A DNA stretch of 34,380 bases from Clostridium sp. 28_12. GTDB taxonomy: Bacteria > Bacillota > Clostridia > TANB77 > CAG-508. The stretch lies in the NCBI GenBank assembly GCA_001916055.1, contig MNRR01000040.1, forward strand, positions 8,348 to 42,727. The letters are read 5' to 3'. This document shows, piece by piece, positions 1 through 7,140 of the stretch (position 1 is its first letter; each line of letters begins with the position of its first letter). Below the pieces are notes generated by a model. That model made no database searches. It had not been told where the DNA came from and saw only the letters and a list, made by a program, of their open reading frames with translations. The position numbers and the translations under genes were made by a program.

Positions 1-99
1 ATATAAAGCCTTTTAGAAAAGTAAAAGGAATTAATATATAGTATGCAGAAAAAATAAAAAAAGAACCAGTCCTAATAAAACAATTGAAAGGAATTGAAA

Positions 100-770
100 A
101 TGGAAGAAAGATTACAAAAATATCTAGCAGAGTGTGGGGTGGCATCAAGAAGGAAATGTGAAGAACTAATATTACAAGGAAAAGTAAAGGTTAATAATCA
201 AATAGTTACAGAACTTGGAGTGAAGGTAAATCCAGAAAAAGATATTGTAAAATTTGAAGATAAAGAAGTAAAGCCAACTTCAAAAATGGTATATATATTA
301 TTAAATAAACCAATTGGCTATGTAACAACTGCAGATGATCAATTTGGAAGAGACACAGTATTAGACTTGGTAAAAGTAAAAGAAAGAATTGTACCAGTAG
401 GAACTTTGTTTATAAAGTGACTCATCCAAAGCATGAAATAGAAAAGACCTATACTGTAACAGTAAAAGGAATAATTAAGAATGAAGAAGTTGAACAACTA
501 AGAAAAGGTGTTAAAATAGATGATTATATAACTAAACCTGCCAAAGTAAAAATCTTAAAAACAGATATAGAAAAAAATATTTCAAGATTAGAAATAGTTA
601 TACATGAAGGAAAAAATAGGCAAGTAAGAAAAATGTGTGAGAGTGTAGGAAGAAAAGTTTTAGCATTACATAGAAGTAAAATTGGAAAAATTGGAGTAAA
701 AGATATAGAACTCGGAAAATGGAGATACTTAAAGGATAGAGAAATTCAGGAACTATTAAAAAATAAATAA
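100..770 (+). pseudogene. rluB: 23S rRNA pseudouridine synthase (RluB family), disrupted
   Basis: This is a Rsu/RluB-type enzyme that would isomerise a uridine in 23S rRNA. An N-terminal S4 RNA-binding domain (about residues 1-60, with the ASRRKCEELI motif) is followed by the start of the synthase domain (LLNKPIGY). The C-terminal half carries the family signature EGKNRQVRKM. Between VPVG (codons ending near 402) and FVYKVTHPK the family normally has GRLD-x-x-(T/S)SG-LLLTNDG, including the catalytic Asp. That segment, about 17 residues, is replaced by two bases, and the frame shifts to a TGA at 418-420. The downstream half stays open to 770 in another frame. I use the ATG at 100, about 8 bases after AAAGGA, not the TTG at 94. 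With the Asp gone, neither fragment should be active. A collapsed assembly is the alternative. Confidence 0.85.
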
Positions 771-775
771 ACTAG

Positions 776-804
776 TTGAAAAAAACAAGCAAAAAAGATA
801 TAAT
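776..804 (+). promoter_or_regulatory. sigma-A-type promoter for the S1-domain gene
   Basis: TTGAAA at 776-781 and TATAAT at 799-804 are separated by 17 bases. The site lies between the broken rluB gene and the next ribosome binding site, so the S1-domain gene can be transcribed independently. Confidence 0.6.
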
Positions 805-837
805 TAAGATGAACTAAAGAAAAAGGAGCAAAATAAA

Positions 838-1296
838 ATGGAAGAAGTTAAACAGGGACAGATAGTTAATGGAATTGTAACTGGAATACAACCATATGGA
901 GCTTTTATTAGAATGGAAAATGGAGCAGATGGATTAGTATATATAGAAGATTTATCTGTTGCAAGAATAAAATCACCAAATGATAGGGTGAAAATTGGAC
1001 AAAAGATAAAATGTATGGTAAAATATGTTGATAAAGATACAGGCAGAGTCAATTTATCATATAAAAATTGTTTAGGAACATGGGAAGAAAATGCTAAGAA
1101 ATTCAAAGAGGGAATGACAGTAAAAGGAATAGTTAGAGACACAGAAAAAAATAAAAATGGAGTTTTTATCGAGTTAACACCGAATTTAATTGGCATGGCA
1201 GAATATACGGAAGAATTGAAATATGGAGAATCTGTTGATGTGTGCATAAAAAGAATTTTACCAGAAAAGAAAAAGGTAAAATTGACAATAGTTTAA
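838..1296 (+). CDS. S1 RNA-binding domain protein (two S1-like domains)
   Basis: This 152-residue soluble protein probably binds single-stranded RNA. Residues about 5-75 form a clear S1 domain: the G-x-V-x-G-I-Q-x-Y-G-A-F-I pattern, then GLVYIEDLS, and a closing V-D-K-D-T-G-R-V-N-L-S-Y-K. A second, weaker S1-like repeat spans about 85-152 (EGMTVKGIVRD, GVFIEL, then KKVKLTIV). The size and layout resemble small S1 proteins of Firmicutes, such as general stress protein 13/YugI-like proteins, but the second repeat makes it longer than YugI. AAAAAGGAG at about 821-829 places the ATG at 838. The specific RNA target cannot be read from the sequence. Confidence 0.85.
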   Translation: MEEVKQGQIVNGIVTGIQPYGAFIRMENGADGLVYIEDLSVARIKSPNDRVKIGQKIKCMVKYVDKDTGRVNLSYKNCLGTWEENAKKFKEGMTVKGIVRDTEKNKNGVFIELTPNLIGMAEYTEELKYGESVDVCIKRILPEKKKVKLTIV

Positions 1297-1342
1297 TATA
1301 ATGTAGGCTATATTTAGTCACTAAAAATAAGGAGGGATTGAA

Positions 1343-2284
1343 ATGGTTGAAGATAACCAAATCAAAGCACAAGTATCACCATTTGCTATAAGAGAGGGTG
1401 AAATAAAAACATTTGATGGAAAAGATGGATATGTATCTATGAATCAAATAATTCACAAAATAAATATAGGACATATAACTGATATTCATTTTGCAATATT
1501 AGAATTAGTAAATGAATTTGAGTTTATAACATCAAGACAATTATATCAAATGCTAGAGTGGAAGGGAATTGATCCTAAGTCACAAGATAAATTAAACAAT
1601 AAATTAGACCAACTTGTAAAATCAAAGATTTTAACAAGATATTATTTTACATCAGAAGAAGGAAAGGGAATTTACAGAATTTATTGCTTAGAGAAGATGG
1701 GAAAATATTTATTAACATCAAAAGAGATTGAATGTAAATGGCAACAAACAGATAATGTAAAACCTGTTCCAATGATAAAAAAGAGATTAGCAGGAAATCA
1801 AACAATAATTGCATATTTAAGAAAAGTAAAAGCTTTTGATAGTTATGTTGTAAAACCAGCATTAACAGCTAAAATATCTGGAAAAGTGTTTAAGGCAACA
1901 GGTGGTTCTGTAAAACTTACAAAAAATAAGAAATCAATAACATTTTTATTTGAAGTAATAAGAAGAGAACCAGATTGGCAAAAGAAATTAGCAGATAAGA
2001 TGGCTTTGTATAAAGAATTTTATGAGAATTTTGTTCCGGGAGATTCTGGATTTGCAGCTATGCCACAATTAATATTTGTTTGCGAAGATGATAAACATAC
2101 AGCAGAAGCATTTAAAGAAATAGTAAAGAATAAATTAGAAATACCTCAAATAAAATTATACTTTACTACAGATTTAAGACAGAATCAAGAAACACTTGAA
2201 AATACATTAATAGAATTTAAAATTGATGAAAATACACAAAAATATAAAATGTATAATGTTGAGGCAAAAATATTAGGGATATAG
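1343..2284 (+). CDS. winged-helix protein resembling the replication-relaxation (Replic_Relax/MobC-like) family
   Basis: This 313-residue protein has an excellent ribosome binding site (AAGGAGGG, 1329-1336). Residues about 45-125 look like a winged helix (HFAILELVNEF, FITSRQLYQML, then a KLDQLVKSKILTRYYF wing). Residues about 195-245 contain FLFEV, then K-L-A-D-K-M-A-L-Y-K, then PQLIFVCED. That layout (strand with E, Lys-rich helix with a conserved Tyr, strand) resembles Replic_Relax proteins of plasmids and integrative elements, a fold related to restriction nucleases. The match is by pattern only. The gene ends at a TAG, but coding-like sequence continues in the same frame, so the annotated C-terminus may be a truncation. 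It lies next to the 3' end of a tRNA-Arg gene, a common integration site, which would fit a remnant of a mobile element. Confidence 0.5.
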   Translation: MVEDNQIKAQVSPFAIREGEIKTFDGKDGYVSMNQIIHKINIGHITDIHFAILELVNEFEFITSRQLYQMLEWKGIDPKSQDKLNNKLDQLVKSKILTRYYFTSEEGKGIYRIYCLEKMGKYLLTSKEIECKWQQTDNVKPVPMIKKRLAGNQTIIAYLRKVKAFDSYVVKPALTAKISGKVFKATGGSVKLTKNKKSITFLFEVIRREPDWQKKLADKMALYKEFYENFVPGDSGFAAMPQLIFVCEDDKHTAEAFKEIVKNKLEIPQIKLYFTTDLRQNQETLENTLIEFKIDENTQKYKMYNVEAKILGI

Positions 2285-2587
2285 ACAGTAGAAGAGATAA
2301 AACAAAAGTTAGACAATGCCATAGAAAGAAACAAGGAACTTGAAAATTCAAATAAAACAGATAAATTAGTAAATATACTAAATGTGATTCCAAGTGAGCT
2401 AATAAGAGCAGTTGTAAAATTTCTGATGTTTTTAGATAAATAATGTATAACACTTGCATTTGTAGGAGATGAAAGAATTTGTGATGGCTATTATTATGCT
2501 TCGTCATTTAAAATTTTATCTAAATATTTGAAAAAGCCTGAGCTTTTGGAAAAAGAAATAGAAGATAAAGAAGAAATTACGAATTAA
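2285..2587 (+). pseudogene. decayed coding sequence, in frame with the upstream gene
   Basis: After the TAG at 2282-2284 the same frame stays protein-like for 52 codons (beginning TVEEIKQKLDNAIERNKELE). It then meets a TAA at 2441-2443 and continues for 47 codons (including ERICDGYYYASSFKILSKYL) to a TAA at 2585-2587. Neither part has a usable start codon with a ribosome binding site. It is either the lost C-terminus of the preceding gene or a separate protein of about 100 residues whose start was destroyed (TAG where ATG would be expected before TVEE) and which gained a stop. I do not recognise the family. Confidence 0.5.
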
Positions 2588-2615
2588 TTTTATTGCTAAT
2601 AGAAAATTATAAAAT

Positions 2616-2652
2616 AAAAAAATTACTAATTTTGAAATTAGTAATTTTTTTA
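2616..2652. terminator. bidirectional intrinsic terminator
   Basis: A near-perfect palindrome (arms 2616-2633 and 2635-2651, core ATTACTAATTT / AAATTAGTAAT) is bordered by A-runs and T-runs on both strands. It lies between the plus-strand decayed gene and the minus-strand tRNA gene and can serve both. Confidence 0.75.
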
Positions 2653-2675
2653 TACGTATTCGTATAAGAATGTTA

Positions 2676-2752
<77 letters not shown>

Positions 2753-2770
2753 ATTTCTTAACGCTTAATT

Positions 2771-2799
2771 ATAATATCATGTTTTTAGTATAAAGTCAA
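2771..2799 (-). promoter_or_regulatory. promoter of tRNA-Arg
   Basis: On the minus strand, TTGACT (2794-2799) and TATTAT (2771-2776) are 17 bases apart, about 18 bases upstream of the mature tRNA 5' end. Confidence 0.75.
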
Positions 2800-2885
2800 T
2801 AGTTTTTGAAAATTTTTTTAGTTACTAGGTTACTAGTTAAAAACATTAGTCAGTAATCCAGAGTGGATTAAAATTTAAAAAATTA

Positions 2886-2914
2886 TTGACTTTTGCTTTT
2901 ATTATGAGTATAAT
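2886..2914 (+). promoter_or_regulatory. promoter of the antisense RNA
   Basis: TTGACT at 2886-2891 and TATAAT at 2909-2914 with a 17-base spacer form a near-consensus promoter. No plus-strand open reading frame follows; a hairpin and an intrinsic terminator follow within 100 bases, so the product should be a short RNA starting near 2920. Confidence 0.8.
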
Positions 2915-2919
2915 AATTA

Positions 2920-3009
2920 TAGAAGACAGACACCACAGAAATGTGGCATGTCCAGTTAAGAAGATATTAAGAATACATCTCTAACGGCCAAGCAGAGATG
3001 TGTTTTTTT
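2920..3009 (+). ncRNA. putative type I antitoxin RNA (about 90 nt)
   Basis: This transcript is predicted from the consensus promoter ending at 2914 and the terminator at 2975-3009. Its 5' part folds into a GNRA-like hairpin (CCACA-GAAA-TGTGG at 2933-2946, extended by GACA 2925-2928 with TGTC 2949-2952). It contains no credible coding sequence. Its last 29 bases are antisense to the end of the minus-strand toxin reading frame, and the rest is antisense to the toxin mRNA 3' region. This is the tail-to-tail arrangement of Firmicute type I systems such as bsrG/SR4 and txpA/RatA. The base-pairing role is inferred from architecture; the RNA family was not recognised. Confidence 0.65.
2975..3009 (+). 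terminator. intrinsic terminator of the antisense RNA
   Basis: The stem ACATCTCT (2975-2982) with AGAGATGT (2994-3001), an 11-base loop and seven T residues (3003-3009) form a strong terminator. The stop codon and last codons of the opposing toxin gene are encoded inside this hairpin. Confidence 0.85.
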
Positions 3010-3133
3010 CGTTGTCTAATTTTCTTATTGTAACAACAAGTGCTACAAATAAGGCAATAGCAACAACAGTTACTATTGCAAGTTCAATAAAAAGTATGTA
3101 TATAAAAAGTAAATAAACTTGTTCTAATAACAT
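2981..3133 (-). CDS. small hydrophobic membrane peptide, putative type I toxin
   Basis: This is a 50-residue peptide. Residues 1-4 are MLLE, residues about 5-37 form one long hydrophobic span rich in Val, Ile, Ala and Leu with one Glu, and the tail is charged (IRKLDNEKNTSLLGR). I start at the ATG at 3131-3133 because AGGAGG lies 9 bases upstream. A longer reading frame to 3205 would overlap the -10 box and cannot be made from this promoter. One transmembrane segment plus a short basic tail, a strong ribosome binding site and a convergent antisense RNA is the standard layout of type I toxins that depolarise membranes. The sequence lacks the YExLxLM pattern of the common holin-like toxin family, so it may be a separate family. 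Toxicity is inferred. Confidence 0.7.
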   Translation of the reverse strand: MLLEQVYLLFIYILFIELAIVTVVAIALFVALVVTIRKLDNEKNTSLLGR

Positions 3134-3203
3134 AATGCATCGCCTCCTCTCATCTAGGATAGCGAACATACCACACTCTGCATCTTTCTGTCTTCTAGCA
3201 AAC

Positions 3204-3231
3204 ATTATACCAAATATTTATTAAAAATCAA
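3204..3231 (-). promoter_or_regulatory. promoter of the toxin gene
   Basis: On the minus strand, TTGATT (3226-3231) and TATAAT (3204-3209) with a 16-base spacer predict transcription from about 3197. That leaves a 5' untranslated region of about 64 bases before the toxin start, long enough to hold structure that could mask the AGGAGG. Confidence 0.7.
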
Positions 3232-3293
3232 GTGAACAGAACAAATATTTTAAATTATTCTGATGAAATTTTTTAACGTTATTAAAAAATAAA

Positions 3294-3316
3294 TGCAACC
3301 AATTGAAAAAAATTGG
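3294..3316 (+). promoter_or_regulatory. candidate regulatory site upstream of the ECF sigma gene
   Basis: TGCAACC (3294-3300) resembles an ECF sigma -35 element (AAC core). It overlaps a 6-bp inverted repeat, CCAATT (3299-3304) with AATTGG (3311-3316). No CGTC-type -10 follows at the right distance, so the promoter assignment is weak. The inverted repeat itself is clear. Confidence 0.3.
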
Positions 3317-3366
3317 TAATATATAAATGTAGGATATCTTAAAATAAAAAGGAGTTTAGATCTAAA

Positions 3367-3918
3367 TTGAATAATCAAAAAATAGATAACTATATGAATG
3401 GCAAAATCTTAAATATTGAATTAGCAATGAAAGATTACAATAACTATATATATAAAATTATAAAAAACAAATACAATAATTTTTCAGATGAAGATATAGA
3501 GGAAATAATTTTAGATGTATTTTTAACATTATGGAATAATCAAAATAAGTTAGATATAAATAAAAAGATGTCATCATATATAGCTGGAATAACAAAAAAT
3601 TTAATAAAGAAGAAATATAGAACAAATAACAATGATGAAGATATTGAAGATTATGAGAACCAAATAATAGATATTAGTAATATTGAGGTGAGTTTTATTC
3701 AAAGAGAAAAAAGTAGAATAATAAATAATGAATTAAATTCAATGAAGTTAGAAGATAAAAATATCTTTATTAAATATTACTATTGGGGACAAAGCATAAA
3801 AGAAATCTCAAATTCCTTCAATATTTCAGAATCAAAAGAAAAATCAAAATTATATAGAACTAGAAAGAAATTGCATAAAATATTAAAGAAAAGGGGGTAT
3901 ATTTCAAGTGAAGAGTAG
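3367..3918 (+). CDS. ECF-type RNA polymerase sigma factor
   Basis: This 183-residue protein has sigma-70 region 2 at about residues 20-80 (DEDIEEIILDVFLTLW, then SSYIAGITKNLIKKKYR) and region 4 at about 120-180 (LEDKNIFIKYYYWGQS, IKEISNSFNISESKEKSKLYRTRKKL). Region 3 is absent, as in ECF sigmas. The start is either the TTG at 3367, 12 bases after GGAG, or the ATG at 3394, which has no adjacent ribosome binding site; I prefer the TTG. The stop overlaps the next gene's GTG start by 11 bases, so sigma and the membrane protein are translationally coupled. The inducing signal is unknown. Confidence 0.85.
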   Translation: MNNQKIDNYMNGKILNIELAMKDYNNYIYKIIKNKYNNFSDEDIEEIILDVFLTLWNNQNKLDINKKMSSYIAGITKNLIKKKYRTNNNDEDIEDYENQIIDISNIEVSFIQREKSRIINNELNSMKLEDKNIFIKYYYWGQSIKEISNSFNISESKEKSKLYRTRKKLHKILKKRGYISSEE

Positions 3919-5188
3919 CAAAGAATTATTTGAAGAATTACAAGGGAATATTATTGCAGATAATTTTGAAAAAGAATATACTCTCAAAGAGAAAAAATAT
4001 TGGAGGGTATATGAAATGAAAAAAAGAATTATAGCAATAACTATGGGAGGAATTATGCTTGCATCAGGAGTTGCTTTTGGATTTCATAGTGAGGAAATAA
4101 TTAATTATATGAAAGGCTTAGGAAAAGGAATAGACACAGCTGCTAATAATGGATATATTGAAAAAACAAATATGGAAACTATAAATCAAAATACAACTGT
4201 CGAAAACAATATAATAGATAATGTAAAGGTTGGAGCAAAAATTGATGATTTTATTATGGATGATTATAATTTATCAGTAAAATTCGATTTTGAATTTGAT
4301 GAAAATATTGATAAGGTTATTGATTTTGAAAAGATAAAAAATATAGAATTAAGTGATTTATGTGTTTCAGATGAGAACAATATTATACTTTATAGTGCTT
4401 TTTATAATGAGAATGCTATAAATAGTGGTTTGAATAGTTTTATAAAAGCTAGTAGCAAAGAATTGAAAAAAATAGAATTACAATATAACATGTATACAGA
4501 CAAATATCCAAAATCTCAAAAATTAAGCTTTAAATTTGCAAAGATGGAATTTCAAGAAATGGATAAGAATGAAAAGACGGTATTAAGTGGAAATTGGAAT
4601 ATTAACATAGATGTGCCAGAAAAATTCTATAATAGGTCAGAAGAATATTATAAAGTTGTAAGTTCTACTAATGATAGGTTTAATATTTATTCTGCAAAAT
4701 TGACAGACACTGGATTCGAGTTTGGTATGACTATAAAAGATGAACATAAGCCAACATATCCTGAAGAAGTGAAAAATGGAAGAAAAAATATAATAGAAAA
4801 ATATGGAGTTTTAGATGAAGATGGATTATATACAACAGAAAGCCAAAAAATAATGAGTCAAAAGATGAATGAATTGAGTGTAGCATCACCCTATAAAGAA
4901 ATGCTAGAAAAATATGAGAAAGAAGATACACCGATTTTAAGTCGTGGTTTGACAATAGATGTAAAATCAGATATTGAAGATGGTTGTTATGTTATGAATA
5001 ACAAAGGAGAAAAGTTTGAATGTACTATGAGTCCATCAAGAAAATGTAATTATAATTTCATTGATGGAGATAAATATGATTTTTATGAAACATATTCGAT
5101 GACTAAATATGATGCAACTGATGATATTACAATGGTTGTAAATTACAGAGGTACATTAGAATATATAAGGCTACAGAAAGTGAAATAA
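3908..5188 (+). CDS. membrane-anchored anti-sigma factor-like protein (DUF4179-like)
   Basis: This 426-residue protein has a cytoplasmic stretch of about 36 residues, one transmembrane segment at about 38-58 (RIIAITMGGIMLASGVAFGF) and a large predicted extracytoplasmic domain of about 360 residues. Coupling to an ECF sigma gene and this topology fit an anti-sigma factor that senses outside and holds the sigma at the membrane. The layout resembles DUF4179 anti-sigma proteins of Clostridia. No zinc-finger (HxxxCxxC) motif is present in the short N-terminus. GTG at 3908 follows GGGGG by about 10 bases. A second, better ribosome binding site (GGAGGG, 4002-4007) lies 8 bases before an in-frame ATG at 4016, which would make a form lacking the cytoplasmic segment. 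Confidence 0.7.
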   Translation: MKSSKELFEELQGNIIADNFEKEYTLKEKKYWRVYEMKKRIIAITMGGIMLASGVAFGFHSEEIINYMKGLGKGIDTAANNGYIEKTNMETINQNTTVENNIIDNVKVGAKIDDFIMDDYNLSVKFDFEFDENIDKVIDFEKIKNIELSDLCVSDENNIILYSAFYNENAINSGLNSFIKASSKELKKIELQYNMYTDKYPKSQKLSFKFAKMEFQEMDKNEKTVLSGNWNINIDVPEKFYNRSEEYYKVVSSTNDRFNIYSAKLTDTGFEFGMTIKDEHKPTYPEEVKNGRKNIIEKYGVLDEDGLYTTESQKIMSQKMNELSVASPYKEMLEKYEKEDTPILSRGLTIDVKSDIEDGCYVMNNKGEKFECTMSPSRKCNYNFIDGDKYDFYETYSMTKYDATDDITMVVNYRGTLEYIRLQKVK

Positions 5189-5197
5189 ATATTGATA

Positions 5198-5233
5198 GCA
5201 GATAAATTAAAGTTGTTAATTTATCTGCTTTTA
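5198..5233. terminator. terminator between convergent genes
   Basis: The 13-bp stem GCAGATAAATTAA (5198-5210) with TTAATTTATCTGC (5216-5228), a 5-base loop and TTTTATT form the terminator after the anti-sigma gene. A-rich sequence on the other side lets it also serve the minus-strand gene that ends at 5236. Confidence 0.8.
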
Positions 5234-5235
5234 TT

Positions 5236-6655
5236 CTAATATTCTTCGAAGAAGAAATTTTCAATTTTAACAAATACTTTTGACTTTTTAGGTTCTTCTA
5301 AATTAATAGCTTTTCTTCTATATATAGATAAAATCAAAGACATACATAATAAATTTGTTAAGCTATTTACATATCCACCTGAAATAAAAGGCAATTGAAA
5401 TTCAGCTATAAAGCCAATTCCAAGATTCATTGCTAAATTAAATATGGTTTGAATCATATAGAAAATTGAAACTCCCATCATTATTAATTTCCCATAAGTA
5501 TCTGTTATTTTGGTTGCATTAATTAACAATTTTATATTTAAGGCAATAATAATTGAAATCATACCAATGCTTGCTATCCATCCATAATGTGATAGTATTT
5601 TACAAAACACATAACTAGTTCTAAAATTTCCATCAAAGTAATTTTCAGCTTCTATTTTAGTTCCAAAATCAGTTTCAAACATTCTATCTTCTAAATCTGC
5701 CTTCCCAAATAGTTTTGCGGATTTTATAGTTTCAGCTATTGCATATTTAAAGTTCTTCTTTCCATTTGTCTCAATTCCGAAACCATAATGATGATTCTAG
5801 TTTATCTTCATTATTCATTTTTAGAGTTGGAATTATGCAAATAACAGTTGCCAATAAAGAAAAGAGTATTATTGAACTAATCCATAATGCAAGAGTATTT
5901 TTTATTTGCTTTTCTTTTAATAAATTAACTGTAACTATAATTAAATATGTGCTTACTAAAAGAAAACCAGAGACAAAATTTATCAGCAGTGCTGTAATTA
6001 CAGAAAAACAACTTGAAATTATTATCATTATTTTTTGTGTACTAGTTTTTGTTTTCAAATTTTTTATAAATCCTGCAAAAGCAATTATATACATTAAATT
6101 TGTAAATGTAGTTGGCGATACCCAAGTAATTGGTGCTAATCCTAGTATTAGATTACCATTTTCTCTGCATCCTCTAAAAAAAGCTATAATATTAAGAATG
6201 GCAGCCAATATGTAAATTATTTTAGAATGCTTATATATTTTTCTATAATCATAAAAATATGTAAATATACTAAGCAAAATTGTGATAGCAAATATTATAT
6301 ATTGCAATTTCGCTGTCATAAAATCATTTAGCCCAAGTGTTCCTTTGTTAAAAGATACATCAGGATGAAATAATATTGCAAACTGACCGCTAATCAAAAT
6401 TAAAATTAATGTTAGAATTAATGTTATCCAATCCATCTTAGGTTTATGTATTTTATTTAAATTCTTTCCTATTTGAACTGGATTTCCCATTTGTTTTACT
6501 GCAATTTCTTCTGCTAATTCTTGAGATAGGCCATTAGTCGTATTCTCACTTATTATTTCATCTATATGTTCTTTTAGCTCTTCTGTAATAATTTCTCGTA
6601 CAGGCTTATATTTTATTTGATTGCTAACAGTATTTAAAAAATCTTTAACATTCAA
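5236..6655 (-). pseudogene. HAAS-domain FtsW/RodA/SpoVE-like membrane protein, frameshifted
   Basis: Two reading frames together encode one protein of about 470 residues. Residues about 1-75 form a HAAS-type cytoplasmic prefix domain (EELKEHIDEII, ELAEEIAVKQMGNP). About nine transmembrane segments follow. The end shows the SEDS (FtsW/RodA) signature FQLPFISGG, near ISPTTF-like and TSYVFCKILSHYGW segments. In active SEDS polymerases the last of these reads (T)DFIFA with a catalytic Asp; here Ser occupies that position. The frame breaks near 5780-5790: the upstream frame runs to a TGA at 5771-5773, while the other frame reads YGFGIETNG straight into the C-terminal part. One base too many would explain it. 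The start is TTG 6655, 7 bases after AGGAGG, overlapping the padR stop. It is translationally coupled to a PadR regulator, typical of HAAS proteins. Confidence 0.75.
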
Positions 6656-6983
6656 ATAGAACACCTCCTATTACCTGATTTACTTTTGCACTAAACAATT
6701 CCCATTCTTGTTTTTTAGCTTTTAATTGTTTTCTGCCATTTTCTGTAATTGAGTAATACTTTCTTTTTTTACTTGTACTTTCATCCCAATATGATGAAAT
6801 TGCACCATCTGCTTCTAATTTATGAAGTATGGGATATAGTGTTCCTTCTTGAAATTCAAATACATTTTCTGATTTCATTTTTAGTTTTTTTATCATTTGA
6901 TATCCGTATAGATTTTCTTTTTCTAAAACACTTAAAACCAATAAATTTGTACTTCCGCGTAATAATTCTCTGTCGATATTCAT
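6645..6983 (-). CDS. PadR family transcriptional regulator
   Basis: This 112-residue winged-helix repressor has the PadR hallmarks LRGSTNLLVLSVL, LYGYQMIKKL, EGTLYPILHKLEADG and KKRKYYSITENGRKQL. ATG 6983 follows GGAGGT by 7-8 bases; a longer frame to 7061 would start inside the operator and is rejected. The stop overlaps the start of the HAAS/FtsW-like gene by 11 bases, so the pair is one operon. A 44-bp palindrome overlaps its promoter and is the likely autoregulatory site. PadR proteins paired with HAAS membrane proteins usually respond to envelope or ligand stress; the ligand here is unknown. Confidence 0.92.
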   Translation of the reverse strand: MNIDRELLRGSTNLLVLSVLEKENLYGYQMIKKLKMKSENVFEFQEGTLYPILHKLEADGAISSYWDESTSKKRKYYSITENGRKQLKAKKQEWELFSAKVNQVIGGVLFEC

Positions 6984-7005
6984 TTTAACACCTCCTATAA
7001 CATTT

Positions 7006-7061
7006 ATACCTTGCTGTGCAATGTATAAATACATTGTACAACAAGGTATATTTTTTGTCAA
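7006..7061 (-). promoter_or_regulatory. padR promoter with large palindromic operator
   Basis: On the minus strand, TTGACA (7056-7061) and TACAAT (7033-7038) are 17 bases apart. A 44-bp inverted repeat (7006-7049) with two 20-base arms matching at 18 positions covers the -10 box and the start site. The inner part reads CAATGTA-TTTA-TACATTG, matching the ATGTAT/ATACAT logic of PadR operators. Binding here would block RNA polymerase, giving autorepression of the padR-HAAS operon. Confidence 0.85.
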
Positions 7062-7092
7062 TATCTTTTAAAAAATAATAGTTATAAAATTT

Positions 7093-7130
7093 AAACCTAC
7101 TCTGTTTAATAGTACAGGGTAGGTTTTATA
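7093..7130 (-). terminator. terminator of the sigma/anti-sigma operon
   Basis: The 12-bp stem AAACCTACTCTG (7093-7104) with CAGGGTAGGTTT (7115-7126), one mismatch and a 10-base loop lies just after the anti-sigma gene. On the minus strand it is followed by TTTAAATTTTAT. It separates the anti-sigma gene from the padR promoter. Confidence 0.65.
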
Positions 7131-7140
7131 TTTAAGTAAA

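Larger units (their letters stand above)
2920..3197. repeat. 11-bp inverted repeat at both ends of the toxin-antitoxin locus
   Basis: TAGAAGACAGA occurs on the plus strand at 2920-2930 and, inverted, at 3187-3197. Each copy begins 5-6 bases after the -10 box of the promoter facing inward, so both predicted transcripts begin with the same sequence. Confidence 0.8.

Noticed and set aside
417..770. A separate 117-residue gene
   Set aside because: Its translation is the C-terminal half of the rluB product, and its ATG has no ribosome binding site; it belongs to the broken gene.
2821..2836. Tandem GTTACTAG repeat as an attachment site
   Set aside because: It is only two 8-bp copies, with no match to the tRNA end and no integrase nearby.
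3134..3205. N-terminal extension of the toxin to an ATG at 3205
   Set aside because: It would overlap the -10 box of the toxin promoter, and the good AGGAGG points to the ATG at 3133.
5766..6215. A 149-residue plus-strand gene
   Set aside because: It lies opposite the HAAS/FtsW-like gene, has no ribosome binding site, and its composition is that of a transmembrane gene read backwards.
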